A program made the translations under genes and the position numbers. 42,842 bases of DNA, from NCBI GenBank assembly GCA_021647685.1, contig JAKIUH010000002.1, positions 1 to 42,842 of the forward strand. Reading direction: 5' to 3'. Numbering within the stretch: position 1 is the stretch's first letter; each line of letters opens with the position of its first letter. The stretch comes from Bacteroidales bacterium. Lineage in GTDB: Bacteria; Bacteroidota; Bacteroidia; Bacteroidales; NBLH01. The notes under the pieces are model-generated. The model was not told the origin of the DNA, made no database searches, and was given only the letters and a program-made list of their open reading frames with translations. Shown in pieces: positions 34,704-42,842 of this stretch.

Positions 34704-36866
34704 TTAATTAACTTTCCGTTTTACTTCGTAAACATCTTCAATTTTTTTCAATCGTTCTATTAAATTATTGAGTTGTTTTGTATTATTTACCGATGTAATG
34801 ATGATTCCTTCAAAAAGATTATCTTTCCTCGGGTGAATAGTTAATGCACGCAAATTTAACTTAAACTCCTTGGCAATAATTTCCGTAATTGTATTTACAA
34901 TACCTACTTTGTCTTTTCCATTAATGTGTATTTGTACATTAAATTCTCCGGTCTCATGTTCTGTATTCCATTTTGCCTCCACAATACGGTATGGAAAACG
35001 CGCATACATATCCTTTGCATTCGGACAGGTTTTTTTGTGAATTTTTGTTCCTTTACTCACAGTTATAAAACCAAAAATTTCATCGCCGGGTATGGGATTG
35101 CAACATTTAGAAAGTTGATAATCAATTGTTTGAAGATTGTCTTCTATAATAAGATAATCCTGAGTTTTTGATTTGGAAATTTTTTTATTAAGAATACGAA
35201 GTTCTGTTTGTTCTTCAATTTGAGTTTCGTTTTCTTTTTCTGAAATATCTGCAAAAGCTTTTTTAATTTTATGAATATCCAGTTTGCCTTCACCAATTGC
35301 TTGATAAAAATCTAAAGTTGTTTTAAAACCAAAATAAACAACTAATTTATTGATATGAATATCATTAAAATCCAGTTTTAATTGTGAAAGTTTTTGTTTT
35401 ACGGCTTCTTTTCCTAAATCCAAATCTTTATATGTTTCGGCTTTGATAACGCGCTTAATTTTTGCACGTGCACGTGGGCTTTTAACAATTTCCAACCATT
35501 CGTATTTTGGTTTTTGGTTTTTTGAGGTTAATACTTTTACTTCATCACCATTTTTAAGTACATGACGTATGTTTTCAATCTTTCCGTTAACAATGGCTCC
35601 GGTACATTTTTCACCTATATTTGTATGAATAGAAAAAGCAAAATCCAAAACAGTATATCCGCGATGTAAACGCTTTAAATCACCATTAGGAGTAAAAACA
35701 AAAATTTCGTCGGTATAAAGCTTTGCTTTATCTTCTGTTGTTGATTGTTGAAATGATTTATCCGGTTTTTCAAGTATTTCTCTAATTTTTCCTAACCAAT
35801 CGGATTTGGCTTGTCCTGCTTTGTTTTCTTTATACTTCCAGTGTGCCGCTTGACCTTTTTCTGCAATTTCATCCATGCGGCGTGTACGAATTTGTACTTC
35901 AACCCATTTTTCTTTGGGCCCGATTACAGTAGTATGTAAAGATTCGTAACCGCTTGCTTTGGGTGCAGATATCCAATCGCGCAAACGTCTCGGATTGGGT
36001 ACATATTTATCGGTAATTATTGAATATACTTGCCAGCATTGGGCTTTTTCTTGAGGCAATTCTGTATCTATTATTACTCGAATGGCAAATTTATCGTAAA
36101 CTTCATCAAACTCAACACCCTGTTTTTTCATTTTATTCCAAATTGAATAGATTGATTTCGGGCGACCTTTTATTTCACAATGGATACCTTGTTTTTTAAG
36201 TTCTTTTTTCAAAGGAGCAATAAACTCCTCAATATACTGATTACGCGAAGACTTTGTTGCTTCTAATTTTTTAGCAATATCTTTATATGTTTCAGGATGA
36301 AGATATTTCATCGAAAGATCTTCCATTTCGGTTTTTATGGCATACAAGCCTAAACGGTGAGCAATAGGAGCATATAAGACAGAGATTTCAGAAGCGGTTT
36401 TTATTTGTTCTGTTCTGTCTGCATTTTTTAAATTGCGCAGGCAATATAGCATTTCTGCCAATTTTATTAGAATAGAACGAACATCTGTTGAAATAGTTAA
36501 TAGTAAATTAATAAATTTTTCAGTTTGGATGCTTAGTTTATCTAATTGAATAACAGGGATTTTTAATAAGCCGGAAACAATTTCGCTCACTTCTTTTCCG
36601 AAAATACTTTCAAGCTTTCCTTTTTCAAATAACTCATTTTTGGTGAAAACGTATAGAAATACTGCAATGATAGTAGTAGAACTTAAATTAATTTCATTGA
36701 TACTAATCTTACTTATTTCAATAGCTGTTTTTAATTTTTTATTAGCAGAATTATTTCTAAAGTCTTCAAAATCATTAATATAATTCCATACCAATAAAAA
36801 ATCATCTTTATCAAGAGCCGGATAAATATTTTTTAATTTGTTATATGTTTCCTCTGCTAACTGCAT
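34704..36866 (-). CDS. relA: RelA-type (p)ppGpp synthetase with degraded HD domain
   Basis: A 720-aa long RelA/SpoT homologue of the stringent response. The synthetase region is intact: GRPKSIYSIWNKM (234-246), YDKFAIRVI (257-265, Asp258), SGYESLHTTVIGP (305-317) and VEVQIRTRRMDEIAEKGQAAHWKYK, with catalytic Glu323. The TGS domain spans about 386-450 (DEIFVFTPNGDLKRL). A conserved-cysteine region (KCCNPIPGDEIFGFIT) and C-terminal ACT domain follow. The N-terminal hydrolase domain has lost its metal motif: the usual LLHD-VVED region reads FLYVFTKNE and LADRLHNMR reads LAEMLYCLR. It should therefore make but not degrade (p)ppGpp. Bacteroidota typically carry a second, bifunctional Rel elsewhere. 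A promoter lies upstream at 36892. Confidence 0.92.
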   Translation of the reverse strand: MQLAEETYNKLKNIYPALDKDDFLLVWNYINDFEDFRNNSANKKLKTAIEISKISINEINLSSTTIIAVFLYVFTKNELFEKGKLESIFGKEVSEIVSGLLKIPVIQLDKLSIQTEKFINLLLTISTDVRSILIKLAEMLYCLRNLKNADRTEQIKTASEISVLYAPIAHRLGLYAIKTEMEDLSMKYLHPETYKDIAKKLEATKSSRNQYIEEFIAPLKKELKKQGIHCEIKGRPKSIYSIWNKMKKQGVEFDEVYDKFAIRVIIDTELPQEKAQCWQVYSIITDKYVPNPRRLRDWISAPKASGYESLHTTVIGPKEKWVEVQIRTRRMDEIAEKGQAAHWKYKENKAGQAKSDWLGKIREILEKPDKSFQQSTTEDKAKLYTDEIFVFTPNGDLKRLHRGYTVLDFAFSIHTNIGEKCTGAIVNGKIENIRHVLKNGDEVKVLTSKNQKPKYEWLEIVKSPRARAKIKRVIKAETYKDLDLGKEAVKQKLSQLKLDFNDIHINKLVVYFGFKTTLDFYQAIGEGKLDIHKIKKAFADISEKENETQIEEQTELRILNKKISKSKTQDYLIIEDNLQTIDYQLSKCCNPIPGDEIFGFITVSKGTKIHKKTCPNAKDMYARFPYRIVEAKWNTEHETGEFNVQIHINGKDKVGIVNTITEIIAKEFKLNLRALTIHPRKDNLFEGIIITSVNNTKQLNNLIERLKKIEDVYEVKRKVN

Positions 36867-36891
36867 TTTACTTGCTTATTTTTTCTGTTTA

Positions 36892-36920
36892 CAAAAATAC
36901 ATTTTTATTGACAGAACAAA
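36892..36920 (-). promoter_or_regulatory. Promoter of the relA-type gene
   Basis: On the minus strand TTTG (36917-36920), 17 nt, then TATTTTTG (36892-36899) fits the Bacteroidota promoter, 25 bp before the start at 36866. Confidence 0.55.
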
Positions 36921-37027
36921 AAAACATCTTTCAACGCAAGTTTTTTTCAAACATTGTGTCATATAGCTTAAGGAAGAGTATTATGCCTTAATAAATTAAT
37001 TAAAAATTAAAAATTTAACAGTAAATT

Positions 37028-39502
37028 ATGAAAAATTTAAGATTTCCGGGGATAATCTTTTTAATCGGTTTTAGTTTAAACATATTGGCACAACATCCGG
37101 GTGGTGGCGAAGGTCGTCAGATTCCTGAAATTGGTATTTTAAGCGGAACGGTTTATGATGGAAACAATACTCCTGTTGAATACGCCACAGTGTCCATATT
37201 TTCTATAAGAGATAATAAATTAATCACCGGCGGAATTACCGATGCAAAAGGACATTTTAAAATTGAGAAAATAAAACTTGGAGTTTATGCCGTACATGTT
37301 AAGTTTATTGGTTTCAATACTAAAATAATAAAGCCGGTTTATTTGTTGCCCAAAGGAAGAGGGAAGGGGCAAGGAGTAGAACAAGATTTAGGAAAAATTG
37401 TATTGGAAACTTCCTCTGTAGAAATGGAAGCGGTAAATGTGGTTGCCGATAAAGCACATGTACAATATAAAATTGATAAAAAAGTGATAAATGTGAGTCA
37501 GGATATGAACTCTGCCGGAGGAACAGCTGTGGATATTCTGGAAAATACACCTTCTATAAACGTAGATATTGATGGAAATGTAGAATTGCGTGGAAGTACG
37601 AATTTTACGGTTTTTATAGACGGAAAACCCACGGTTTTAGCTGCCAATGATATTTTACAGCAAATTCCGGCTAATTCCATTGAAAATATTGAGATAATTA
37701 CCAATCCGTCGGCAAAGTTTGACCCGGATGGGGCGGCAGGTATTATTAATATTATTATGAAAAAGAAAAGGTCTGCCGGTTTTAATGGTGTGGTAAACCT
37801 TTCTGTCGGAACTCAAAGCAGGTATAAAGGAAATGTTTTATTAAATTATAAAACCGGTAAATTTAATTTTGTGGCAGGTATGGATTACCGTGATGAAATG
37901 AGATACGGAACAGGTATGCAAGACAGAATTACTTATTATCCCGATACTACTTATTTTATGAGTTACTCAGGTGATAGGGATATGAATATTTACGGATTGG
38001 GTTTTCAAGGAGGCGTTGATTATTACATTAATGATAACAATACAATCAGCCTATCCGGTAGATATGGCAACAGAGAATTTGAACGACTCTCCGATTCATA
38101 TTATCATGAATGGACTACACCTAACAGCCTTGATGATTACTATCTGCGAGATAATGCAATCGGATATTCAGGAACTGCTTATAATATTGATTTAATATAT
38201 ACCTTAAAGCTTAAAAAGCCCAATCAGAAGTTTGAAACCTTATTGTATTATTCAAAATGGGATGGAGGACGTTTAGATCATCAAAACAAGTACATTACCG
38301 ATGAGGAAGGAAACATTGTTGATAATAACCCGGAAAAACGAAAAGCAGATGAACTAAATCCGAGAGAAAGTTACCGTTATCAGTTTGATTATACTTCACC
38401 TGTTGGAGTTAATGGAATGATCGAAGCCGGTTGGCAAGGGCGTTTGGATTACAGCAACTCCGATTATGTGTATAGTAATGATTCATCGGGTATTTGGATT
38501 ATTGATGAAGTAAAAACAAATTCAGCCAAATACTCGCGTAATATTCAAGCAGTTTATGGTACTTTTGCCAATCAAATTTTTGGCTTTGATTATAAATTAG
38601 GACTTCGTTTGGAATACACGGATCGTTTAATTGACCAATATACAACCAATGAAAAATACCCTGTAAATCGTTTTGATTATTTCCCGAGTGCATACATTAC
38701 CCGAGAGCTAAATAAAAAGCAACAAGTACAGTTAAGTTATAGTCGTCGCATAAATCGTCCGCGGGGCAGAAATCTAAATCCTTTTCCCGATTATTCCGAC
38801 CCATTTAATGTAAGAGTTGGAAACCCTGCATTAGAGCCTGAATATGTAGATTCTTACGAGTTGAATTTTCAAAACCGATTTAAAAAATCCTTTGTTTCGG
38901 TTGAAGCCTTTTATCGAAGAACCAGCAATATTATGACCAGAGTAACTGTTTTGGGAGAAGACAATGTTTTGTATCGCACATACGATAATCTAAATTATGA
39001 TAATTCGCTGGGTGCTGAATTTGTTGCAAATCATAACCTTTTAAAATGGTGGCGTTTAAACGGAAGCCTTTCAACATATTATTACTCAATTATAGGAAAA
39101 ATAGAGGGTGTAGATATATCAGAAGAATCGTTTAACTGGCGTTTGCGATTAAATAATACCTTTTCATTTAAAACAAATACACGAATACAATTAACCGGTT
39201 TTTATACTGCCCCGTCAGTAACTGCCCAAGGCACGCGAGGAGCATTTTATTTTGCGAACTTAGCCCTTAGGCAAGATTTATTTAAGAAAAAATTAAGCGT
39301 AACACTTCAGTTTCAAGATATGTTTAATACAATGGGACACAATTTTGAGAGCAAAACCGAAGATTTTTATACTTATTCTGAATTTACACGCCAAGGGCAA
39401 GTAGTATTGCTTTCCTTAACATATCGAATAAATAACTACAAAGATAAACGTAATAAAAGTAGAGGTCAAGACGATTTTGGTGGGGATATGGATATGGAAT
39501 AA
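37028..39502 (+). CDS. TonB-dependent receptor family outer-membrane protein
   Basis: An 824-aa outer-membrane protein. Signal peptide at residues 1-21 (cut after LAQ). A carboxypeptidase-regulatory-like domain spans about 36-120 (GILSGTVYDGNNTPVEYATVSIF, GHFKIEKIKLGVYAVHVKFIGF). The plug domain spans about 140-245: DILENTPSINVDIDGNVELRGSTNFTVFIDGKP, then IPANSIENIEIITNPSAKFDPDGAAGIINIIMKK. The rest is an outer-membrane barrel of the OMP_b-brl_3 type, with NPALEPEYVDSYELNFQN and FQDMFNT near its end. It ends in an unusual acidic, glycine-rich tail (DDFGGDMDME) beyond the last strand. The substrate is unknown. No SusD partner is adjacent. It is divergent from the relA-type gene and closed by a strong terminator. 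Confidence 0.9.
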   Translation: MKNLRFPGIIFLIGFSLNILAQHPGGGEGRQIPEIGILSGTVYDGNNTPVEYATVSIFSIRDNKLITGGITDAKGHFKIEKIKLGVYAVHVKFIGFNTKIIKPVYLLPKGRGKGQGVEQDLGKIVLETSSVEMEAVNVVADKAHVQYKIDKKVINVSQDMNSAGGTAVDILENTPSINVDIDGNVELRGSTNFTVFIDGKPTVLAANDILQQIPANSIENIEIITNPSAKFDPDGAAGIINIIMKKKRSAGFNGVVNLSVGTQSRYKGNVLLNYKTGKFNFVAGMDYRDEMRYGTGMQDRITYYPDTTYFMSYSGDRDMNIYGLGFQGGVDYYINDNNTISLSGRYGNREFERLSDSYYHEWTTPNSLDDYYLRDNAIGYSGTAYNIDLIYTLKLKKPNQKFETLLYYSKWDGGRLDHQNKYITDEEGNIVDNNPEKRKADELNPRESYRYQFDYTSPVGVNGMIEAGWQGRLDYSNSDYVYSNDSSGIWIIDEVKTNSAKYSRNIQAVYGTFANQIFGFDYKLGLRLEYTDRLIDQYTTNEKYPVNRFDYFPSAYITRELNKKQQVQLSYSRRINRPRGRNLNPFPDYSDPFNVRVGNPALEPEYVDSYELNFQNRFKKSFVSVEAFYRRTSNIMTRVTVLGEDNVLYRTYDNLNYDNSLGAEFVANHNLLKWWRLNGSLSTYYYSIIGKIEGVDISEESFNWRLRLNNTFSFKTNTRIQLTGFYTAPSVTAQGTRGAFYFANLALRQDLFKKKLSVTLQFQDMFNTMGHNFESKTEDFYTYSEFTRQGQVVLLSLTYRINNYKDKRNKSRGQDDFGGDMDME

Positions 39503-39523
39503 GGGCATGCACTACTCAATATG

Positions 39524-39552
39524 AAAAAAGGAGCTTAAAGCTCCTTTTTTTG
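39524..39552 (+). terminator. Terminator after the TonB receptor gene
   Basis: A perfect 12-bp stem (AAAAAAGGAGCT / AGCTCCTTTTTT) with a 3-nt loop and trailing T run, 22 bp after the stop. The symmetric A and T runs could let it work in both directions. Confidence 0.88.
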
Positions 39553-39583
39553 GTTTTATGTAATTGAAATAGTCGTTATAAAT

Positions 39584-41878
39584 TTGAAAAATATAAAAAA
39601 AAGCAGTAAATTTATTATCCATAAAACCAAACATACCGTGAAAGCTAAACTTGATTATCATCAGATTTTAGATGAAGCCCCTGATGCTATATGTATCATT
39701 AATAATCAACTGATTATTATTGATGTAAATATGCAAATGACTATTCTTTCCGGTTATTCTAAAAATGAACTTTTTTTAAGACCTTTAGCTGAATTATTTG
39801 ACAAGGAAAGCTTAGCTGAGAAACCGTTTAAAATTAATGAAATTGAAAATAATGAAACTATTTTTTTAGAGCGCTGTATTCTAACAAAATCAGGAAAAAA
39901 AATCTCGGTAGAAATGAAATCAAAAAAATTACCGGATGGAAATTACTTTTCAATAATCAGAGATATTAGCGATAGAATAAAAGCCCGTATTGAACTTCAA
40001 AACAGCTATGAAAAAATAAAAATCAATGAATTTAGATTTCGTAATTTATTTAATAATATCCCTTTAGGGATATTTATTGTTAATAAAAACGGTACTATTG
40101 AAGGAATTAATAATTCAATGGCTAAAATATTAGGTGCACCTTCACCTGAAATCAGCAAGAAATATAATATTTTTGAACTTCCAACCCTTAAAAATACAGA
40201 ACTGTTAGCCGATATTAAAAGGTGTTTTAACGAAGGAACAAGCTTTCATAAAGTTTATAATTACACTTCTGTTTGGAAAAAAGAGCTATTTGTTCGTGTC
40301 CATATCTTACCGGCAGAAAAATCGAGCAACAATAAAGTATTATCGATTGTTGAAGATTATACCGAGCAAAAAAAGAAAGAATTGCAGTTAAAAATTTTAT
40401 CAGAGGGCATTAACAGAACACCTGCCTGCGTAGTGGTTACTAATAAAGACGGTGAAATTATTTTTGTGAATGAAAAATTTCATAAACTTACCGGTTATTC
40501 TTTAGATGAAATCATGGGGAAAACTCCCAGAATATTGAAATCAGGACATCATTCAAATGAGTTTTATCAAAATTTATGGAATACAATTTTAGCAGGCAAA
40601 AGCTGGACAGGAGAATTATTTAATAAAAAGAAAGACGGAACTTTCTACTGGGAAAGTACCATGATTACTCCTATCAAAAATGAGTTGGGCGAAATAACTC
40701 ATTTTATGGCTATAAAAGAGGATATTACCGAAAAGAAAAAAGTAGAAGCAGAACTTAAAAAAGCAAAAGAGAAGGCAGAAGAATCAGACCGTTTAAAATC
40801 TTCTTTTCTGGCAAATATGTCGCACGAAATTAGAACACCTTTAAATGCAATTCTAGGTTTTACCTCCTTAATTCGTGATTATGAATTAGCCCCCGAAAAA
40901 TCAATAAAATTTCTTGACCTGATTCAAATAAACAGTAAACAGCTACTCAATATTATTGATGATATATTATTAATTTCCAAACTACAAATTAATGAAATTA
41001 AGCTGTCTCCATCTGTTTTTCTTTTATGTGATTTTTTTCAAGATTTATTTGAAACTTTTAACAGAGAAATTTATGTACAGGAAAGCAAAAACATAAGTCT
41101 TTTGCTCGATATACCCGATATGGTAGTAAAGCTTGAAGCAGATAAAAATAAATTAGCAATGGTTTTCTCAAAACTTATACGAAATGCCATTAAATTTACC
41201 GAACAAGGGACAATTACTATTGGTTATAAATTACAAGAAAATAGAAAATTTGTATTCTTTGTTAAAGATACAGGTATTGGTATTTCAAAGGAAAAACAAC
41301 AAATAATTTTTCTGAAATTTCGACAAGTTGACGATACAAAAACACGTAAGTATGGCGGAACCGGATTAGGCTTATCTATTGTAAAAGCCTTAATTGACCT
41401 TATGCAAGGACAAATTTGGTTACAAAGCAGTGAAGGAGCAGGTGCTCATTTTTATTTTTCCATTCCTGTCAGTATTATAGACGAAAAAGAAGAGAGTGAA
41501 AATAAAAAAGAACAGAGTTGGCAAAATAAAACAATTCTAATTGTAGATGATGTGTATGAGTCGGTTCTTTTAATTAATGAAATTTTAAAATCAACAGGCG
41601 TAAAAATAATAACGGCTTCTGACGGTATTGAAGCAATTGAGAAAGTTATGGCTGCAACAAAAATTGATTTGGTCTTAATGGATTTGCAGCTACCCCGGTT
41701 AAATGGCATTCAAGCTGCAAAAAAAATCAGGTCACTCAAAAACATTCCTATTATTGTACAATCTGCTTTTAAAGAAGAAGATTACAGGCAACAGTGTAAA
41801 AAAGCCGGCTGCAATGATTACATACAAAAGCCTATTAATCCGGACGAGCTCATGCATAAAATTGCAAACTTGTTGTAA
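39584..41878 (+). CDS. Soluble three-PAS hybrid histidine kinase with receiver
   Basis: A 764-aa cytoplasmic sensor kinase without membrane helices. Three PAS domains lie at about 24-135, 148-262 and 268-388; the third ends with the PAC motif WESTMITPIKNELGEITHFMAIKEDITE. HisKA has His414 in NMSHEIRTPLNAILGF. The ATPase domain has Asn534, DTGIGI (562-567) and GGTGLGLS (591-598). The receiver has Asp655/Asp656, phospho-acceptor Asp700 and Lys749. It shares the linker KAKEKAEES-RLKSSFLANMSHEIRTP with the membrane kinase at 31943, so the two are paralogues. The start is uncertain: TTG at 39584 is the longest choice, and GTG at 39638 also lies before the first PAS domain. No output domain follows the receiver. 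Confidence 0.92.
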   Translation: MKNIKKSSKFIIHKTKHTVKAKLDYHQILDEAPDAICIINNQLIIIDVNMQMTILSGYSKNELFLRPLAELFDKESLAEKPFKINEIENNETIFLERCILTKSGKKISVEMKSKKLPDGNYFSIIRDISDRIKARIELQNSYEKIKINEFRFRNLFNNIPLGIFIVNKNGTIEGINNSMAKILGAPSPEISKKYNIFELPTLKNTELLADIKRCFNEGTSFHKVYNYTSVWKKELFVRVHILPAEKSSNNKVLSIVEDYTEQKKKELQLKILSEGINRTPACVVVTNKDGEIIFVNEKFHKLTGYSLDEIMGKTPRILKSGHHSNEFYQNLWNTILAGKSWTGELFNKKKDGTFYWESTMITPIKNELGEITHFMAIKEDITEKKKVEAELKKAKEKAEESDRLKSSFLANMSHEIRTPLNAILGFTSLIRDYELAPEKSIKFLDLIQINSKQLLNIIDDILLISKLQINEIKLSPSVFLLCDFFQDLFETFNREIYVQESKNISLLLDIPDMVVKLEADKNKLAMVFSKLIRNAIKFTEQGTITIGYKLQENRKFVFFVKDTGIGISKEKQQIIFLKFRQVDDTKTRKYGGTGLGLSIVKALIDLMQGQIWLQSSEGAGAHFYFSIPVSIIDEKEESENKKEQSWQNKTILIVDDVYESVLLINEILKSTGVKIITASDGIEAIEKVMAATKIDLVLMDLQLPRLNGIQAAKKIRSLKNIPIIVQSAFKEEDYRQQCKKAGCNDYIQKPINPDELMHKIANLL

Positions 41879-41962
41879 AATACCAATAAGAAATTAGCTG
41901 AACACAAGCGGTTGAAAAATGTTAAATAGTTTATTTACTTATCCTTAAAAAATAATTTATTG

Positions 41963-41970
41963 TATATTTG
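41963..41970 (+). promoter_or_regulatory. Putative -7 box of the DUF4136 gene
   Basis: TATATTTG matches TAnnTTTG, 30 bp before the start at 42001. No clear -33 element accompanies it. Confidence 0.5.
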
Positions 41971-42000
41971 TTTTTCATTTAAATAATAAAATTAGAAGAT

Positions 42001-42576
42001 ATGAAGAAAATTTTTGTATTGCTTTTTGCTGTAACATTGATACTGGGCGCATGCTCTACACTAAAAGTTACCAGTGATTATGACCCGAATGTAAATTTCA
42101 GCAAATTTAAAACTTATAACCTATTACCTTGGCGCGAGGATGTTTCATCCATGGTGAATGATTTTGACAGAAAAAGAATAGTTGATGCAATAAAGCAGGA
42201 AATGGAGTTACGCGGATATACATATGCCGAATCAAATAGCGATGTAAGCGTTAGTGCCTATATTATTTTAGAGCAAAAAGAGCAAACAACCGCTTATTCA
42301 ACCTATATGGGTGGATACGGATATTATGCAGGATTTGGGTATTATGGATATGGTCCGGGTTTTAGAATGGGAACAAACCAGACAACTTATAATACTGAAA
42401 CTTATACTGTTGGTACTTTAATTATTGATATTTTTGATAACAGTACTAAAAAATTAATATGGCAAGGAATTGGCGTTGGAACAGTTGACAAAAATCCCAA
42501 AACAAGAGAACGGAATACACCAAAAGTGATAGCTGAGATTATGAAATCACTACCCGGTAAAGCAAATAAAAAATAA
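42001..42576 (+). CDS. DUF4136 domain lipoprotein
   Basis: A 191-aa lipoprotein with lipobox LGAC (Cys18). It follows the DUF4136 pattern: VTSDYDPNVNFSKFKTYNLLPW near the N-terminus, then FDRKRIVDAIKQEMELRGYTYAESNSDVSVSAYI. A Gly/Tyr-rich central segment (YMGGYGYYAGFGYYGYGPGF, about 101-120) precedes TYTVGTLIIDIFDNSTKKLIWQGIGVGTVD. These are the usual conserved blocks and the length is typical. The function is unknown. Members are envelope lipoproteins common in Bacteroidota and Proteobacteria. It has its own -7 box and terminator, so it is probably monocistronic. Confidence 0.92.
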   Translation: MKKIFVLLFAVTLILGACSTLKVTSDYDPNVNFSKFKTYNLLPWREDVSSMVNDFDRKRIVDAIKQEMELRGYTYAESNSDVSVSAYIILEQKEQTTAYSTYMGGYGYYAGFGYYGYGPGFRMGTNQTTYNTETYTVGTLIIDIFDNSTKKLIWQGIGVGTVDKNPKTRERNTPKVIAEIMKSLPGKANKK

Positions 42577-42598
42577 GTCGCTAAATAGTGCAGGCTTT

Positions 42599-42637
42599 AA
42601 TCCCAAAATGGAAATTTTCTGTTTTGGGATTTTTTTG
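42599..42637 (+). terminator. Terminator after the DUF4136 gene
   Basis: A 10-bp stem AATCCCAAAA / TTTTGGGATT with a 13-nt loop, running into a T tract, 22 bp after the stop. Confidence 0.85.
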
Positions 42638-42668
42638 TATCTTTAAACAAACTTTAAATACATTTTTA

Positions 42669-42842
42669 ATGAATCAAAAAAAGCAATTTTTATTTATTAT
42701 TTTCTCAATACTGTATTGCACAACCAGCTTTTCACAAACAAACTTAAAAGATACATTGCCTGCTTATTTGCAAAAAAAAGCCATTGAGTTTATGCAGCCT
42801 CATGTAAATATGAACTACTCATACGTTACAAACGCAATACAA
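42669..42842 (+). CDS. N-terminus of an exported protein, cut by window edge
   Basis: An open frame of 58 codons from ATG at 42669 to the last base. It begins MNQKKQFLFIIFSILYCTTS, a signal peptide probably cut after SFSQ, and continues with NLKDTLPAYLQKKAIEFMQP. The remainder is outside the window, so the family cannot be identified. A TATCTTTA sequence at 42638-42645 may be its -7 box. Confidence 0.65.
   Translation, partial: MNQKKQFLFIIFSILYCTTSFSQTNLKDTLPAYLQKKAIEFMQPHVNMNYSYVTNAIQ

Overview
This 42.8 kb, AT-rich window comes from a member of the Bacteroidota, most probably Bacteroidales/Marinilabiliales-like. The evidence is a SusC/SusD pair, a type IX secretion (T9SS) sorting domain, DUF4136 and PID-CTERM small proteins, a 7TMR-DISM/SpoIIE protein, a TonB receptor with carboxypeptidase-regulatory domain, and repeated Bacteroidota-type promoter boxes (TAnnTTTG, sometimes with an upstream TTTG). 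No tRNA, rRNA or CRISPR array was seen.

Left end (1-5.0 kb): an IS1634-like insertion sequence (about 157-2146, with 25-26 bp inverted repeats) lies just upstream of a short ORF whose C-terminal two thirds look like the last part of PorZ (propeller tail plus T9SS sorting domain). This ORF abuts recO. The rest of porZ is absent from the window, so the IS marks a truncation or rearrangement. A PID-CTERM small protein and a stand-alone Nudix hydrolase follow, separated by long gene-free stretches.

Middle-left (5.4-14.3 kb): a small barrel-like protein, an Ig-like lipoprotein, lepA, a 7TMR-DISM/SpoIIE phosphatase, two tandem paralogous barrel-like proteins and a haem-motif DUF3365 lipoprotein. 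A strong inverted-repeat element (13374-13489) lies between the last two items.

Centre (14.7-25.4 kb, all minus strand): a compact amino-sugar locus. In transcription order it is a ROK-family regulator with its own promoter and terminator, SusC (split by one frameshift at a G run), SusD, a NagB-LmbE fusion and a sodium:solute symporter. Inference: oligosaccharide import by SusCD, deacetylation/deamination by NagB-LmbE, inner-membrane uptake by the symporter and control by the ROK protein. No glycoside hydrolase is present.

Right half (26-42.8 kb): a subtilase, a large DUF3352-like/propeller membrane-anchored protein, a short-chain reductase, a membrane hybrid histidine kinase, a small membrane protein, a RelA-type (p)ppGpp synthetase with a degraded hydrolase domain, a TonB receptor-like barrel, a soluble PAS hybrid kinase, a DUF4136 lipoprotein and the start of a secreted protein cut by the window edge. 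Two further non-coding repeat elements lie here: a 243-bp MITE-like element with 14-bp ends and a 7-bp target duplication (30772-31014), and a 166-bp foldback element (34506-34671).

I found no convincing new multi-gene defence or metabolic system. The most notable items are the IS-associated porZ truncation, the SusC frameshift, the family of non-coding inverted-repeat elements, and the inverted repeat that covers the ROK gene's start codon.
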